Shown here one piece after another: positions 15,644 through 25,759 of a stretch of 45,758 nt of DNA. A program made the position numbers and the translations under genes. This DNA comes from Bacillus sp. 2205SS5-2 (lineage in GTDB: Bacteria > Bacillota > Bacilli > Bacillales > Bacillaceae_K): NCBI RefSeq assembly GCF_037024155.1, contig NZ_JAYKTS010000033.1, positions 1-45,758 of the forward strand, given 5' to 3'. Under the pieces are notes generated by a model that worked only from the letters and a program-made list of their open reading frames with translations, did no database searches and had not been told where the DNA came from. Within the stretch, counting starts at the first letter, position 1. Every line of letters begins with the position of its first letter.

Positions 15644-15913
15644 ATGAATGAGATATACGAACGACTAACAAAGATTTTATTAGAAAAAAACTCAGAACTT
15701 TCTCCTTTGCGTGCACGGACTTGGGCAGAACTACTATGGGAAGACTTCGAGACGACTTATGCAAAGGCAGGGAGAGAGTACAAAGGTACTGAAATGACAG
15801 AAAAAGTTGTCAGGAAAATGATTGAAAATTACGGTGATAAACTGCATGTATTTGCGGCTAAAAACCCTAAATATAGTCATTTACTTGAAGATGAAGAAGA
15901 TGAAATACATTAA
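15644..15913 (+). CDS. yfhJ: YfhJ family protein (WVELL)
   Basis: 89 aa from ATG 15644, which has GGAGG 9 nt upstream. The open frame extends 15 codons further but covers the ribosome site. The motif A-R-T-W-A-E-L-L-W-E-D-F-E-T-T-Y-A-K-A-G-R matches the WVELL signature. All-helical, acidic C-terminus. Function unknown; conserved between sspK and yfhP in Bacillus. Confidence 0.88.
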   Translation: MNEIYERLTKILLEKNSELSPLRARTWAELLWEDFETTYAKAGREYKGTEMTEKVVRKMIENYGDKLHVFAAKNPKYSHLLEDEEDEIH

Positions 15914-15943
15914 AAAACGGTGATGTAGAATCACCGTTTTTAC
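15911..15943. terminator. Shared terminator, yfhJ / yfhP
   Basis: AAAAAACGGTGAT / ATCACCGTTTTT hairpin right at the yfhJ stop. It overlaps the 3' end of yfhP on the other strand. Confidence 0.8.
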
Positions 15944-16923
15944 CTATCTGTGAAAGGTTCTAACTTACTTTGTAGTTTATCTTCGCTAAAAATCCAACCT
16001 GTATAAGAATTCAAGATTTTTAAGTCGTGATCTAGATGTACGACCGCAACGAAGGGATAATGACCATTGCTACGATAGCGCAAATCAATAAACCGAACGT
16101 CATATTTATCGTCATGCTCTTCAACTTCCCACCGGAATACAGGTGAAAAAGAAAGAAAAGCGGAAATGTTTTTATCTTTTTTTGCTGCGCGAATGACAGC
16201 TGTACATGGAACCGGTATCTTCTTGTACTCATCTAAAATCGTTACAGAACGTCGAAATGCCCTCGCAACGAAGTATCGATCTTTTGTGACCACAGCCACT
16301 CGCCATTGAAAGAAGCGGAGCGTTGGAGAAATAATAATTCTTTCGGCTGAGGGGATGGTTTTTAGTACGGCGGCTTTTACGGTAAACTGAACAGCAAATC
16401 GTATGATGTAATAGAAAATAAGAATGACGTAAATGACGATAAACGTCCATCCAGGATCAAATCCGATTCCCCATAATACCAGTCCTACGACATGAAAACC
16501 AAAGATATAGGGATCAAATGTATTGATAACCCCTAATGCGACCCATTTCGGTGAAATAGGACGTAATGCTTGGGTACCGTAGGCATTAAAAATGTCGACA
16601 AATACATGCAGGAAAACAGCGGTAAATGTCCAAATCCATAAGTGTAGCAAATTTGCTTCAGGAAAAAATGGATAAATAATGGCGACGATACCTAAAGGCC
16701 AGAGCAATACCGCAGGAATGCTGTGGGTCACACCTCTATGATTGCGGAGATATACAGCATTATTACGTAATTTTAACAGGGTATCTATATCAGGAGCTTG
16801 TGATCCGATTAAGGCGGTAATTAATACTGCTTGCGATGTGGCGGTGCTCTCTGCTACAACGGGATCTAATGTTGCTAAACCGGCTAAAGCAAACCCCATC
16901 ACAACGTGCGTGCCAGTGTCCAA
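15940..16923 (-). CDS. yfhP: YfhP: membrane-bound metal-dependent hydrolase (DUF457/YdjM)
   Basis: 327 aa from TTG 16923, with AAGGAG 8 nt upstream; the frame continues 23 codons further without a ribosome site. Putative metal ligands: T-H-V-V-M-G near the start, Q-A-P-D-I-D, N-H-R-G-V-T-H-S and H-V-F-V-D-I-F-N, the H/D pattern of the YdjM/DUF457 family. About five hydrophobic helices fill the first 190 residues; the last ~130 are soluble. Enzymatic substrate unknown. Divergent from the small gene at 16992. Confidence 0.85.
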   Translation of the reverse strand: MDTGTHVVMGFALAGLATLDPVVAESTATSQAVLITALIGSQAPDIDTLLKLRNNAVYLRNHRGVTHSIPAVLLWPLGIVAIIYPFFPEANLLHLWIWTFTAVFLHVFVDIFNAYGTQALRPISPKWVALGVINTFDPYIFGFHVVGLVLWGIGFDPGWTFIVIYVILIFYYIIRFAVQFTVKAAVLKTIPSAERIIISPTLRFFQWRVAVVTKDRYFVARAFRRSVTILDEYKKIPVPCTAVIRAAKKDKNISAFLSFSPVFRWEVEEHDDKYDVRFIDLRYRSNGHYPFVAVVHLDHDLKILNSYTGWIFSEDKLQSKLEPFTDR

Positions 16924-16991
16924 GCCACCATCTCCTTTCGTAAAATAGAGTTGTTTATCAAAAATGATAAGGAAAACTAGGGGGAATTTCA

Positions 16992-17297
16992 ATGAATAAT
17001 ACTTATCAAATGGTCATTCAATATGAAATAATAGCCGAAGAAAAAAACGTCTATGAACATGAGATAAAGTATATTTTGACTAGTCTTTCCGATTATGGTG
17101 CAGTAAATGTTCAATGGCAAGTACTAGGAGAAAATATATATATGGAGAGCTTCAATATCCCAACAGAAGCTTATTTTCATGCCATTAAAAAAGTGAGAAC
17201 GACTCCCTGTCATTTATTATTTGGAAAATTAGATCGTTGTATTAATGGTGGTGTCAAAAAAATTCAGTGTTATGGGTTGAGAAAAGTATACAGTTAG
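16992..17297 (+). CDS. Unknown 101-aa protein
   Basis: ATG 16992 has GGGGGA upstream, so translation is likely. The protein is mixed alpha/beta with one N-terminal acidic helix (Y-E-I-I-A-E-E-K-N-V-Y-E-H-E-I) and two cysteines in the C-terminal third. No motif I recognise. 46 bp upstream of mutY on the same strand, probably one transcript. B. subtilis has no obvious counterpart at this position. Confidence 0.65.
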   Translation: MNNTYQMVIQYEIIAEEKNVYEHEIKYILTSLSDYGAVNVQWQVLGENIYMESFNIPTEAYFHAIKKVRTTPCHLLFGKLDRCINGGVKKIQCYGLRKVYS

Positions 17298-17342
17298 TAT
17301 ATTCCCAAATATGAAGTATCGCTAACATCATGGAGGTAAAAC

Positions 17343-18449
17343 ATGCAAAAAAGAAAACAACAGCTAGAAGGTATAGATATACGGCAATTTCAACAAGACC
17401 TCATCGGTTGGTTTGAAGCTGAACAAAGAGATCTACCATGGAGAAAAGACCAAGATCCATACAAAGTATGGGTTTCTGAAATTATGCTCCAGCAAACAAG
17501 GGTGGATACGGTTATTCCTTATTTTCTTGCTTTTCTCAGTAAATTCCCAACGATTGAGGCTCTTGCTGAAGCGGATGAAGAAAGTGTGTTAAAAGCATGG
17601 GAAGGTCTTGGATATTATTCTCGTGCCCGCAATCTCCAATCGGCTGTTAAGGAAGTACATGAAAAGTATGGCGGCATTGTACCGAATACTCCAACTAAAA
17701 TCTCAACATTGAAAGGTGTCGGACCTTATACTGCCGGTGCAGTTTTAAGTATAGCTTACGGGCTTCCAGAGCCTGCTGTGGACGGGAATGTGATGAGAGT
17801 CATCTCTAGAATCTTATCTATTTGGGATGATATCGCGAAATCTTCATCAAGAAAGGTCTTTGAATCCGCAATAAGAGAGTTGATCTCACACGAGAATCCA
17901 TCCTTTTTTAATCAAGCTCTTATGGAACTAGGTGCGTTAATCTGTAGTCCAACCTCTCCATCTTGCCTGTTATGTCCGGTTCGGGAGCATTGTCAAGCAT
18001 TTGAACAGGGGAATCAAAACGAACTTCCCGTTAAGACAAAGAAAAAAAGCACAAAAAAGGTAGAACTCGCAGCCGTCATATTGGAAGATGAAGAAGGAAG
18101 AGTCATTCTCCATAAACGACCAAAACAAGGCTTACTCGCAAATCTATGGGAATTTCCAAATTGTGAGATTAACTCATTTGGATATGGAAAAATACAATTA
18201 GAGCAATTCATTAAGGAAGAATATAACATTGAAGCTAGCTTTGAGAATGCAATTTTAACAAAGATTGATCATGTATTTTCACACCTAACTTGGAATGTGG
18301 AGGTCTATCGGGGAAAAGTGAAATCCTTCGTTGAACGTGATGATTTGCGATCAATCACCTCTCAACAAATTGAAGATGATTTTGCTCTCCCGGTCTCACA
18401 TCAGAAAATGTGGAAGGCTTTTAAAGCAGCTGGAGAAAAGCCTGAATAG
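17343..18449 (+). CDS. mutY: A/G-specific adenine DNA glycosylase MutY
   Basis: A 368-aa base-excision repair enzyme removing adenine opposite 8-oxoguanine. ATG 17343 follows ATGGAGG. The helix-hairpin-helix is [10 protein letters not shown] (123-132). Catalytic Glu46 is in S-E-I-M-L-Q-Q-T and Asp147 in A-V-D-G-N-V. The [4Fe-4S] ligands are C201-x6-C208-x2-C211-x5-C217. The C-terminal NUDIX-like domain (V-I-L-H-K-R-P…L-W-E-F-P-N) recognises 8-oxoG. Complete. The terminator hairpin overlaps the stop codon. Confidence 0.96.
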   Translation: MQKRKQQLEGIDIRQFQQDLIGWFEAEQRDLPWRKDQDPYKVWVSEIMLQQTRVDTVIPYFLAFLSKFPTIEALAEADEESVLKAWEGLGYYSRARNLQSAVKEVHEKYGGIVPNTPTKISTLKGVGPYTAGAVLSIAYGLPEPAVDGNVMRVISRILSIWDDIAKSSSRKVFESAIRELISHENPSFFNQALMELGALICSPTSPSCLLCPVREHCQAFEQGNQNELPVKTKKKSTKKVELAAVILEDEEGRVILHKRPKQGLLANLWEFPNCEINSFGYGKIQLEQFIKEEYNIEASFENAILTKIDHVFSHLTWNVEVYRGKVKSFVERDDLRSITSQQIEDDFALPVSHQKMWKAFKAAGEKPE

Positions 18450-18466
18450 AAGGCTTTTTTCTTTTT
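18435..18466 (+). terminator. mutY terminator
   Basis: AAAAGCCT / AGGCTTTTTT. The 5' arm lies within the last codons of mutY and a long T-tract follows. Confidence 0.75.
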
Positions 18467-18469
18467 TAA

Positions 18470-18630
18470 GGCAATTTTCGTATGTATAGTTGCTATTTTA
18501 TCTATTTTTAGATTAAATTCTTCGTTTTGTTATTTATATTCATCAAAAATAGCCCATAGGCTGCTCGAAGCAAAGCTATCTAACAGCTTATGGGCTGGTT
18601 CGAAAAGCCACAATTTTTGCGAAAACAGCC
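18470..18630 (+). mobile_element. MITE copy 7, complete
   Basis: 161 bp from GGCAATTTTCGTATG to TTTGCGAAAACAGCC. Interior landmarks TTGCTATTTTATC, TCATCAAAAATAG and GAAGCAAAGCTATC. It abuts copy 8, the two sharing the GCC junction. Confidence 0.7.
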
Positions 18631-18785
18631 TTTTGTATACAGTATGCTATTTCATCTCATTTTTGATTGAACCCTTCAAGTCACTGTCGATTCCCATCAA
18701 AAATAGACGGGAAATTGACCCGATGCAGAGCTATACCAATGTTTAGAGACTGGCTTGAAAAGCGACAAACTTTGATGGAATAGTC
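18628..18785 (+). mobile_element. MITE copy 8, complete, tandem with copy 7
   Basis: Begins GCCTTTTGTATACAGTATGC. The interior TTTTTGATTGAACCC and CCATCAAAAATAGACGGG is close to the consensus. It ends with the degenerate TTTGATGGAATAGTC. Same orientation as copy 7. A further terminal fragment (GGCTGTTTTC) lies at 18890-18899. Confidence 0.6.
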
Positions 18786-19084
18786 TTTTTCAACAAGCTT
18801 TATTAGTGAAATCAACTCAGAGGTCTCATCAATTTCAAATGAAGTAATGACAATAGATCTCTGAAAAACAAGAGAACACACTTTAGAAAAGGCTGTTTTC
18901 AAAGAAGAATATATACCGATACAAAGATAGGTTTTGAGTCAACTTTCAGATTTTTTTTGGTGAGATCACTGAGGAAAAAGAGGGTCTCAGGGGCTATTGA
19001 ATTTAATAGAAATAATGTATTCCAAAAATGCTATCACAAAAGAATACGTTTGCCTTACTTTTGATAGCACACCTAACTACGTGT
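18786..19084. other. Gene-free spacer
   Basis: About 300 bp with one MITE terminal scrap near 18890 and otherwise nothing recognisable. Confidence 0.5.
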
Positions 19085-19368
19085 ACTGACCTGGTGCCTG
19101 CCGCCGCAGGGCGAGCCACTTTCGCTTTTCTTGATCCAGCTGCAGTGGCTCTGAGGCTCGGGTCAAATGCCAGCCCACTACGTGAAGCAGGCTTCACTGC
19201 GTGTTCTGTCATTTGCCTGCCGCCTCAGGACGAGCCGCTTTCGCTTTTCTTGATCCAGCTGCAGTGGCTTGCGGCTCTGGGTCAAATGAATAACTCTCCA
19301 GCGATGCAGGCATCACCTCCGAGTTCTTCATTTGCCTGACGCCGCAGGGCGAGCCACTTTCGCTTTTC
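19085..19368 (+). repeat. GC-rich tandem hairpin repeat, array 1 (about 2.5 units)
   Basis: A partial unit (19085-19130) is followed by units starting GATCCAGCTGCAGTGGCT at 19133 and 19252, each about 119 bp and ending CGCTTTTC. Each unit folds into a long hairpin. The GTGGCT/AGCC outer stem is shared with array 2, while the next stem differs in sequence yet stays paired: CTGAGGC/GCCTCAG in the first unit, TGCGGC/GCCGCA in the second. Much richer in G+C than its surroundings. The array ends exactly at the yfhS stop codon. An ORF through it (19028-19339) is an artefact. Confidence 0.75.
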
Positions 19369-19592
19369 TATTCATATGTGGTTTGTGTTCCGTGGGTCCA
19401 GTTGGCTTCGGTTCTTTTTAACCCGCCTCGTTCTTCGATTTCTTCGACTATTTGTTGATGGATGGTTTGACCTTCTACGTTTAAATAAGGCACAATTTGT
19501 TGGAAGGAATGATGAAAAAAGGCAAGTTCACTTTTTTTCCATTGGTCCTTTGGTAGCATAGAAAGCTCGGTCATATCTCGTCCGACGTACAT
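19368..19592 (-). CDS. yfhS: YfhS family protein
   Basis: 74 aa beginning M-Y-V-G-R-D-M-T-E-L-S-M, followed by F-F-H-H-S-F-Q-Q-I-V-P-Y-L-N-x-E-G, as in Bacillus YfhS. ATG 19592 is chosen because GGAGG lies just upstream; the ATG five codons earlier contains that site. Soluble, helical. Function unknown; YfhS was linked to spore properties in Bacillus only by neighbourhood as far as I can say. Divergent from fabL. Confidence 0.82.
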   Translation of the reverse strand: MYVGRDMTELSMLPKDQWKKSELAFFHHSFQQIVPYLNVEGQTIHQQIVEEIEERGGLKRTEANWTHGTQTTYE

Positions 19593-19730
19593 AGTTTTAA
19601 CCTCCATTAGTATCGTGATTTAGAAGTTGAAAGATTTCGTGCTATTCTAGAGGGTAGTGTGAAGTACTACTTGATATTTGCCATACTCTATTTTTTGAAA
19701 AAAACGGGAAAATATACGAAGAAGGGATGA

Positions 19731-20483
<753 letters not shown>

Positions 20484-20558
20484 AATATTTTTTTCTTTTG
20501 TTTTTTGGGATAGTTCCTCTCCTTCATGGTTAGATTATTATTCGTGGAGGTGATATCA

Positions 20559-20771
20559 GTGGCAAAAAACAACAAACAACAAACTGCAGCTGGAACAAAC
20601 GTACAACAGGTAAAACAACAAAATGCTCAAGCAGGTCAACAAGCTCAGCAATACGGTACAGAATTTGCATCTGAAACAGACTTACAGCAAGTAAAACAGC
20701 AAAACGCACAATCACAAGCAAAAAAAGCACAAGCACAAGCACCAAGTCAACAGAACCAACCAAATCAATAA
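20559..20771 (+). CDS. sspE: Gamma-type small acid-soluble spore protein
   Basis: 70 aa from GTG 20559 with a perfect GGAGGTGAT; an upstream in-frame ATG is inside the leader. Glutamine-, asparagine- and alanine-rich. Two copies of Q-Q-V-K-Q-Q-N-A-Q flank a single germination-protease site T-E-F-A-S-E-T-D (about residues 34-41). A storage protein of the spore core, degraded by GPR on germination. Shorter than B. subtilis SspE, with one clear GPR site. Own terminator. Confidence 0.93.
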   Translation: MAKNNKQQTAAGTNVQQVKQQNAQAGQQAQQYGTEFASETDLQQVKQQNAQSQAKKAQAQAPSQQNQPNQ

Positions 20772-20778
20772 TAGAATC

Positions 20779-20811
20779 AAAAAGCCTAGGAAAATCGCCT
20801 AGGCTTTTTTG
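20779..20811 (+). terminator. sspE terminator
   Basis: AAAAAGCCTAGG / CCTAGGCTTTTTT hairpin, 8 nt after the stop codon. Confidence 0.9.
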
Positions 20812-20893
20812 TTTATTGAAGGAATTAAAACTTCTCTTTTATCGACAAAAGAAGTCAAAGGACTTTGTTAAGATAAACCGAAACATTGTATAA

Positions 20894-21065
20894 GGCTCTA
20901 TTCGTATACTTTGTTGCTCTTGGCACAAAGAAAAAACAGGGGAGTAAGGTTTTTTCGATTGATTTCTTACTTTTCATCTAGTAATGAAGAGTTTTTCATT
21001 AGGAAGATAGCACGAAGTCAGACAAGTCAAAGGTTTTATTTGCCACTACCTCTGCGAAAACAGTC
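20894..21065 (+). mobile_element. MITE subfamily B, complete, with target-site duplication
   Basis: 172 bp from GGCTCTATTCGTA to TGCGAAAACAGTC, flanked by TTGTATAA at 20886-20893 and 21066-21073. The ends match subfamily A but the interior differs (CACAAAGAAAAAACAGG, TTTTTTCGATTGATTTC, ATCTAGTAATGAAGAG). A near-identical inverted copy lies at 24167-24348. It sits just upstream of ygaB and creates a spurious 5' extension of that reading frame. Confidence 0.85.
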
Positions 21066-21108
21066 TTGTATAAAGATAGAAAATTGTTTTAAAGGTGGGA
21101 GAGGGAAA

Positions 21109-21360
21109 GTGAGTGCTTTTAACCAATTAATAGAGAAGCAATTAAAAACAATGGAGAAGTTGCTTTTGCTTCAATCTGAAATTGAGCGATATCAGCTTGC
21201 AGAAAAAGAACTCATTGAACTAGGGAAGCTCGTAGAATTAGAGCAAATAAAAAGAGAATTATTAGAGATGAATAAAGAAATTAACGTCATTCAGGCAGAA
21301 TTTAATAGACAGACAAATGATGTGATTCGTACCTATAGTGAAGAAAAAGCCACGCACTAG
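21109..21360 (+). CDS. ygaB: YgaB family protein
   Basis: 83 aa from GTG 21109 with GGTGGGAGAGG upstream. The frame is open for another 66 codons but that part is MITE sequence, so the longer form is rejected. A single long coiled coil: L-K-T-M-E-K-L-L-L-L-Q-S-E-I-E-R through K-R-E-L-L-E-M-N-K-E-I-N-V-I-Q-A-E-F. Function unknown. Matches the B. subtilis order sspE-ygaB-ntdP. Confidence 0.85.
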   Translation: MSAFNQLIEKQLKTMEKLLLLQSEIERYQLAEKELIELGKLVELEQIKRELLEMNKEINVIQAEFNRQTNDVIRTYSEEKATH

Positions 21361-21365
21361 AATGG

Positions 21366-21400
21366 AGAGCTATCGTAAAAAACGATAGCTCTTTTGTTTT
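21366..21400 (+). terminator. ygaB terminator
   Basis: AGAGCTATCG / CGATAGCTCT with a 7-nt loop and TTTTG following, 5 nt after the stop. Confidence 0.85.
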
Positions 21401-21478
21401 AAAATTATTTTTAAAGCGTTATAATAAGAAAATAGACTTATTTGATCAGGAAATTGTTAAGAAAGTAGGGGAAATTCA

Positions 21479-22009
21479 ATGGCTGTTCCCACTGAAGGCG
21501 AAGCATTACAAATACATAGCTACAAACATGACGGGAAGGTCCATCGAATCTGGGAAGAGACGACCGTGTTAAAGGGAACTCGTAATATGATCATAGGCGG
21601 AAACGATCGTACAATGGTTACGGAATCTGATGGGAGAACCTGGATTACGAGAGAACCGGCAATCTGTTACTTTCATTCAGAACTATGGTTTAATATTATT
21701 TGTATGATTCGACAGGATGGCATTTATTATTATTGTAATTTAAGCTCACCATTTGTTTTTGATCATGAAGCAATAAAATATATTGACTATGATCTTGATA
21801 TCAAAGTATATCCAGATATGACCTTTACGCTACTCGATGAAGATGAATATGAAACTCATGGAAAACAGATGGGCTACCCAGATGTTATCGATAAGATTCT
21901 ACAACAAAATGTAGATAAACTTGTTCGCTGGATTCGTCAAAGAAAAGGACCATTTGCACCTGATTTTGTAGATATATGGTATGAACGTTATCTAACGCAT
22001 CGACGTTAA
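21479..22009 (+). CDS. ntdP: Nucleoside tri/diphosphatase NtdP (DUF402)
   Basis: A 176-aa YgaC-type DUF402 protein hydrolysing nucleoside tri- and diphosphates in characterised homologues. ATG 21479 follows GGGG. Conserved blocks: I-H-S-Y-K-H-D-G near the start, W-E-E-T, D-G-R-T-W[10 protein letters not shown], then Y-Y-C-N-L-S-S-P-F and [11 protein letters not shown] (metal-binding acidic residues), and [10 protein letters not shown]-x-W-Y. Full length. Monocistronic between two terminators. Confidence 0.92.
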   Translation: MAVPTEGEALQIHSYKHDGKVHRIWEETTVLKGTRNMIIGGNDRTMVTESDGRTWITREPAICYFHSELWFNIICMIRQDGIYYYCNLSSPFVFDHEAIKYIDYDLDIKVYPDMTFTLLDEDEYETHGKQMGYPDVIDKILQQNVDKLVRWIRQRKGPFAPDFVDIWYERYLTHRR

Positions 22010-22021
22010 ACCTATACAGGC

Positions 22022-22056
22022 AAAAACCTGTTGGCAAGAGATCAACAGGTTTTTTT
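22022..22056 (+). terminator. ntdP terminator
   Basis: AAAAACCTGTTG / CAACAGG plus TTTTTTT, 12 nt past the stop. Confidence 0.88.
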
Positions 22057-22257
22057 ATGTTAGGCTGTTTTCCTAGCCTATGAAAACTTAGACAAAAGTA
22101 GATTGTGGTGAAAATTATTAATTTTTTTGGAAGAATTCATTGTCAAAATTGAGGGTTCCATCAATATTTTACTTCAAAACCAACAATGAACAATGGAAAG
22201 AACAAATAAATAGGTTTTAATCTTGCTTTATTAAGCATGGAAGGAGGAGTTTTTTAG

Positions 22258-24006
22258 GTGGGTAGCATCAAGAGATACATGGAATTCGTAAAACCTTATA
22301 AGCTCCAAATTATTGGAACATTAATGATTGGCCTCTTTAAATTTGCCATTCCTTTATTAATCCCCCTTTTAATCGAGTATGTGATTGATGATGTGGTCGG
22401 AAATGCGGCTTTGTCACAAGATGAAAAAATCACCAAGCTTTTTGTAGCAATGGGTGGGATGGCATTCATCTTTGTTTTTCTTCGACCACCTGTTGAATAT
22501 TATCGTCAATATTATGCTCAGTGGACGGCAAGTAAGATCTTGTATGACATACGGGATCGATTGTTTACTCATATCCAAAAGTTGAGTTTTAAGTATTACT
22601 CGAACACAAGAGTAGGAGAAGTTATTTCAAGAGTTATTAATGACGTAGAACAAACGAAGAATTTTGTGATTACAGGGTTAATGAACCTCTGGTTAGATGC
22701 AGCAACAATTGTGATTGCGGTATCCATTATGTTAAGTAAAGACGTTTCATTAACGCTAGTATCGCTTATAGTATTTCCGCTTTATGCGATTTCGGTTCGG
22801 TATTTTTTCGGAAATCTACGCAGTTTAACTAAAGAAAGATCTCAAGCCTTGGCAGACTTGCAAAGTTATCTTCATGAGCGTGTTCAAGGAATGCCGGTCA
22901 TTAAAAGTTTTGCGTTGGAAGATTATGAGCAAAAGCAATTTCAATCTCAAAATACAAACTTCCTTAATAAAGCGATGGCTCATACGGGCTGGAATGCCAA
23001 AGCGTTTGCTGTGGTAAATACGATTACAGATCTGGCTCCCCTCATTGTCATTGGATATGCAGGGTACCAAGTAATTCAAGGAGACTTAACGATTGGGACA
23101 ATGGCTGCTTTTATTGCCTATGTCGAGAGGTTATACAATCCTTTAAGAAGACTGGTCAACTCATCTACAACCTTGACACAGGCAATTGCATCCATGGACC
23201 GAGTATTTGAATTTATTGATGAACAATATGATATTGACGATACTCCTGGGGCAATTGAATGTAAAAATACGAAAGGTCAAATCTCTTTCAATGATGTTAG
23301 TTTTTCATATGATGATAATGAAGAGATGATTCTAAAAGACATCAACCTTACAATTCAGTCGGGTGAAACCATTGCTTTTGTCGGGATGAGCGGTGGCGGG
23401 AAATCATCCCTGATTAGCTTAATTCCTCGTTTCTATGATGTAACCGATGGCGAGATATTACTAGACGGAAGCGATATTCGTCAATTTGAAGTAAGGTCTT
23501 TGCGGGATAAAATTGGGATGGTTTTGCAAGACAATATTCTGTTTAGTGAATCCGTACGTACGAATATTCTGTTAGGAAATCCCTTTGCCAAAGAAGAAGA
23601 TGTCATTGCTGCTGCAAAGGCTGCGAATGCTCATGATTTTATTTTGAATTTACCACAAGGATATGACACGAAAGTAGGAGAGCGTGGTGTGAAGCTTTCC
23701 GGAGGACAAAAACAGCGTGTAGCTATTGCGAGAGTTTTTCTGAAAAACCCACCTATTCTTATTTTAGATGAAGCTACTTCGGCGTTGGATTTAGAAAGTG
23801 AGCATTTAATCCAAGAAGCGCTAGAAAACTTAGTACATTCTCGTACAACCTTAATTGTTGCTCACAGACTATCAACGATTACACATGCCGACAGAATTAT
23901 TTTAATGGATAATGGTCGAATTGCAGAGATTGGAAAGCATGATGAATTGATGAAGAAAAAAGGTCAATATTATAAATTATTTCAGGTTCAACAATTGGAT
24001 ACTTAA
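22258..24006 (+). CDS. ygaD: ABC transporter, fused permease-ATPase (YgaD type)
   Basis: A 582-aa half-size exporter acting as a dimer. GTG 22258 is preceded by AAGGAGGAG. Six transmembrane helices lie in residues ~15-310. The ATPase domain has Walker [10 protein letters not shown] (376-384), signature L-S-G-G-Q-K-Q-R, Walker [13 protein letters not shown] and the switch histidine in V-A-H-R-L-S-T. Lipid- or drug-exporter (MsbA/LmrA-like) family; substrate unknown. Syntenic with ygaD. Confidence 0.9.
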   Translation: MGSIKRYMEFVKPYKLQIIGTLMIGLFKFAIPLLIPLLIEYVIDDVVGNAALSQDEKITKLFVAMGGMAFIFVFLRPPVEYYRQYYAQWTASKILYDIRDRLFTHIQKLSFKYYSNTRVGEVISRVINDVEQTKNFVITGLMNLWLDAATIVIAVSIMLSKDVSLTLVSLIVFPLYAISVRYFFGNLRSLTKERSQALADLQSYLHERVQGMPVIKSFALEDYEQKQFQSQNTNFLNKAMAHTGWNAKAFAVVNTITDLAPLIVIGYAGYQVIQGDLTIGTMAAFIAYVERLYNPLRRLVNSSTTLTQAIASMDRVFEFIDEQYDIDDTPGAIECKNTKGQISFNDVSFSYDDNEEMILKDINLTIQSGETIAFVGMSGGGKSSLISLIPRFYDVTDGEILLDGSDIRQFEVRSLRDKIGMVLQDNILFSESVRTNILLGNPFAKEEDVIAAAKAANAHDFILNLPQGYDTKVGERGVKLSGGQKQRVAIARVFLKNPPILILDEATSALDLESEHLIQEALENLVHSRTTLIVAHRLSTITHADRIILMDNGRIAEIGKHDELMKKKGQYYKLFQVQQLDT

Positions 24007-24010
24007 CTTA

Positions 24011-24170
24011 AGGCTCTTCTAGAATAGTCTTTTCGTATACATTGTTGCTATTCAACTAAATTATCGATGGAATCTCAGTTTTTGAGTAGATTTTTTTCAA
24101 AAAGATGCCTCGGAACCAAGCCTATTAATGATATATATATTGCTAAAAGCAACATTCTTTATGAAAGACT
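24011..24170 (+). mobile_element. MITE copy 9, diverged
   Basis: GGCTCTT, an 11-bp extra segment, then TTTTCGTATACATTGTTGC, with a decayed interior and an end AAAAGCAACATTCTTTATGAAAGACTG. It runs directly into the inverted subfamily-B copy at 24167. Confidence 0.5.
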
Positions 24171-24348
24171 GTTTTCGCAAAGATTGTCGCTTTACGAGTT
24201 GGAATATTACCTTTGACCTGTCTGAATGTATGCTCTTTTCCTAATGAAAAACTCTTCATTACTAGATGAAATGTAAGAAATCAGTCGAAAAAACCTGTCT
24301 GCCTGTTTTTTCTTTGTGTCGATAGCAAAAAAATATACGAAAAGAGCC
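24167..24348 (-). mobile_element. MITE subfamily B, second copy, inverted
   Basis: 182 bp from GACTGTTTTCGCA to TACGAAAAGAGCC. Its reverse complement aligns along its whole length with 20894-21065 (shared blocks CACAAAGAAAAAACAGG, ATTTCTTAC, TCATCTAGTAATGAAGAG, TTTTTCATTAGGAA). The two copies form a 3.2-kb-spaced inverted repeat around ygaB-ntdP-ygaD. Confidence 0.85.
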
Positions 24349-24387
24349 TTCTGGAAACACTTAGTTTACAGTGTGAATAGGGATTTG

Positions 24388-24426
24388 AACCAGAGCAATC
24401 ATACAAGATTGCTCTGGTTTTTTCTG
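24388..24426 (+). terminator. Terminator downstream of ygaD
   Basis: AACCAGAGCAATC / GATTGCTCTGGTTTTTT. It lies 380 bp past ygaD because the MITE copies separate them; it shields the peptide ABC operon. Confidence 0.8.
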
Positions 24427-24657
24427 TTTAGAGAAGCAACAAACTTTGCAAAAAAAGCCTTGAATGAAAATATCAACACTTTCAGTATGATACTGACAAC
24501 TGTAGAAGGGCTATTATTGCGACATCGACTTTAAGGTGAATGAAAATTCTCCTATTGATACAGAATCAATTTTGAGAATTAACATTACAAATGTGTGACA
24601 AAAAACCTAAATATTGTAAAAAAGTTAAATTATATTAAGAAAATTCTGTAAAAGTGG

Positions 24658-24685
24658 TTGATAATTGTTGAATTAAATGTATAAT
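24658..24685 (+). promoter_or_regulatory. Sigma-A promoter of the peptide ABC operon
   Basis: TTGATA (24658-24663), 16 bp, TATAAT (24680-24685); start codon 55 nt downstream. The upstream 100 bp are very A/T-rich, UP-element-like. Confidence 0.65.
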
Positions 24686-24739
24686 AAGGTAATAATTTCA
24701 GAAAAATTAAAACATTACAACAATGTAGGAGGGTCGCCA

Positions 24740-25759
24740 ATGGCAAACCAAACTCCTTTGCTCAAAGTAGAAAAACTTAAAACATCGTTTTTCACAGATG
24801 ACGGAGAAGTACCAGCAGTAGATTCTATTTCTTTTGATATCTATCCCGGAGAAATTTTAGGAATTGTTGGAGAATCAGGGTGCGGTAAGAGTGTTACGTC
24901 GCTTTCGGTGATGGGATTAATTCCGAGTCCACCAGGAAAAATTGTTGAAGGGAAAATTCTTTTTAAAGATGAGGAGTTAACAGAGGCTTCTGAGAAAAGA
25001 ATGCGTGATTTAAGAGGAAATGAAATTGCGATGATCTTTCAAGAACCAATGACTTCTCTTAACCCTGTTTTCACAATTGGGAACCAGCTAGTAGAAGCGA
25101 TAAAAATACATAAAAATAGTAGTAAAATCCAAGCTGAAAAACGTGCGGTTGAAATTATGAGGCAAGTCGGTTTACCACGTGCTGAGGAACTCTTAAAGGA
25201 ATATCCTCATCAATTGTCAGGTGGAATGAGGCAACGGGTTATGATTGCGATGGCCATGGCTTGTGAACCACAATTATTAATTGCTGATGAACCAACAACA
25301 GCATTGGATGTGACGATACAAGCTCAGATTCTAGCTTTGATGAAGAACTTAAATAAAGAAACGAATACAGCGGTCATGTTAATTACGCATGACTTGGGTG
25401 TGGTTGCTGAAGTTTGCGAAAGAATTATTGTGATGTACTCAGGAAAAGTGGTAGAAAAAGGTACTGTTGCGGAGATATTTCAAAACCCTCAACACCCCTA
25501 TACCAAAGGGCTCATTCAGTCTGTACCAGATATGAGATTTAAAAAGGATAAACTCTATTCCATCCCTGGTAATGTACCTAAGCCCGGATCCATTCAAGTA
25601 GGATGTCGCTTTGCTCCAAGATGTGAAGAGGTCTTTGAGCGATGTACAATGGAAACTCCTGATTTATATGAAACAAAAAATGGCCATTGTACGCGTTGCT
25701 TCTTATATGAAGACACAAAGGAGGGACGTAGCGATGACCGAAGTTCTGTTACAAGTTGA
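24740..25759 (+). CDS. Peptide ABC transporter ATP-binding protein (OppD/AppD type)
   Basis: 339 aa from ATG 24740 (GGAGGG upstream; the frame is open 21 codons further). Walker A G-E-S-G-C-G-K-S, signature L-S-G-G-M-R-Q-R, Walker [14 protein letters not shown]-loop I-T-H-D-L-G-V-V. The C-terminal oligo_HPY zone has cysteines in G-C-R-F-A-P-R-C…R-C…G-H-C-T-R-C. First gene of a five-gene operon in the order D-F-A-B-C, as in B. subtilis appDFABC. Overlaps the next gene by 26 bp. Confidence 0.93.
   Translation: MANQTPLLKVEKLKTSFFTDDGEVPAVDSISFDIYPGEILGIVGESGCGKSVTSLSVMGLIPSPPGKIVEGKILFKDEELTEASEKRMRDLRGNEIAMIFQEPMTSLNPVFTIGNQLVEAIKIHKNSSKIQAEKRAVEIMRQVGLPRAEELLKEYPHQLSGGMRQRVMIAMAMACEPQLLIADEPTTALDVTIQAQILALMKNLNKETNTAVMLITHDLGVVAEVCERIIVMYSGKVVEKGTVAEIFQNPQHPYTKGLIQSVPDMRFKKDKLYSIPGNVPKPGSIQVGCRFAPRCEEVFERCTMETPDLYETKNGHCTRCFLYEDTKEGRSDDRSSVTS

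Noticed and set aside
19028-19339. 103-aa ORF on the plus strand
   Set aside because: Runs through the GC-rich hairpin array; the amino acid repeats merely mirror the DNA repeat.
20911-21108. 66-codon N-terminal extension of YgaB
   Set aside because: This part is MITE sequence including its terminal repeat; GTG 21109 has a ribosome site and gives the normal YgaB length.
24316-24534. 72-aa ORF after ygaD
   Set aside because: Begins in the MITE end and crosses a strong terminator hairpin.
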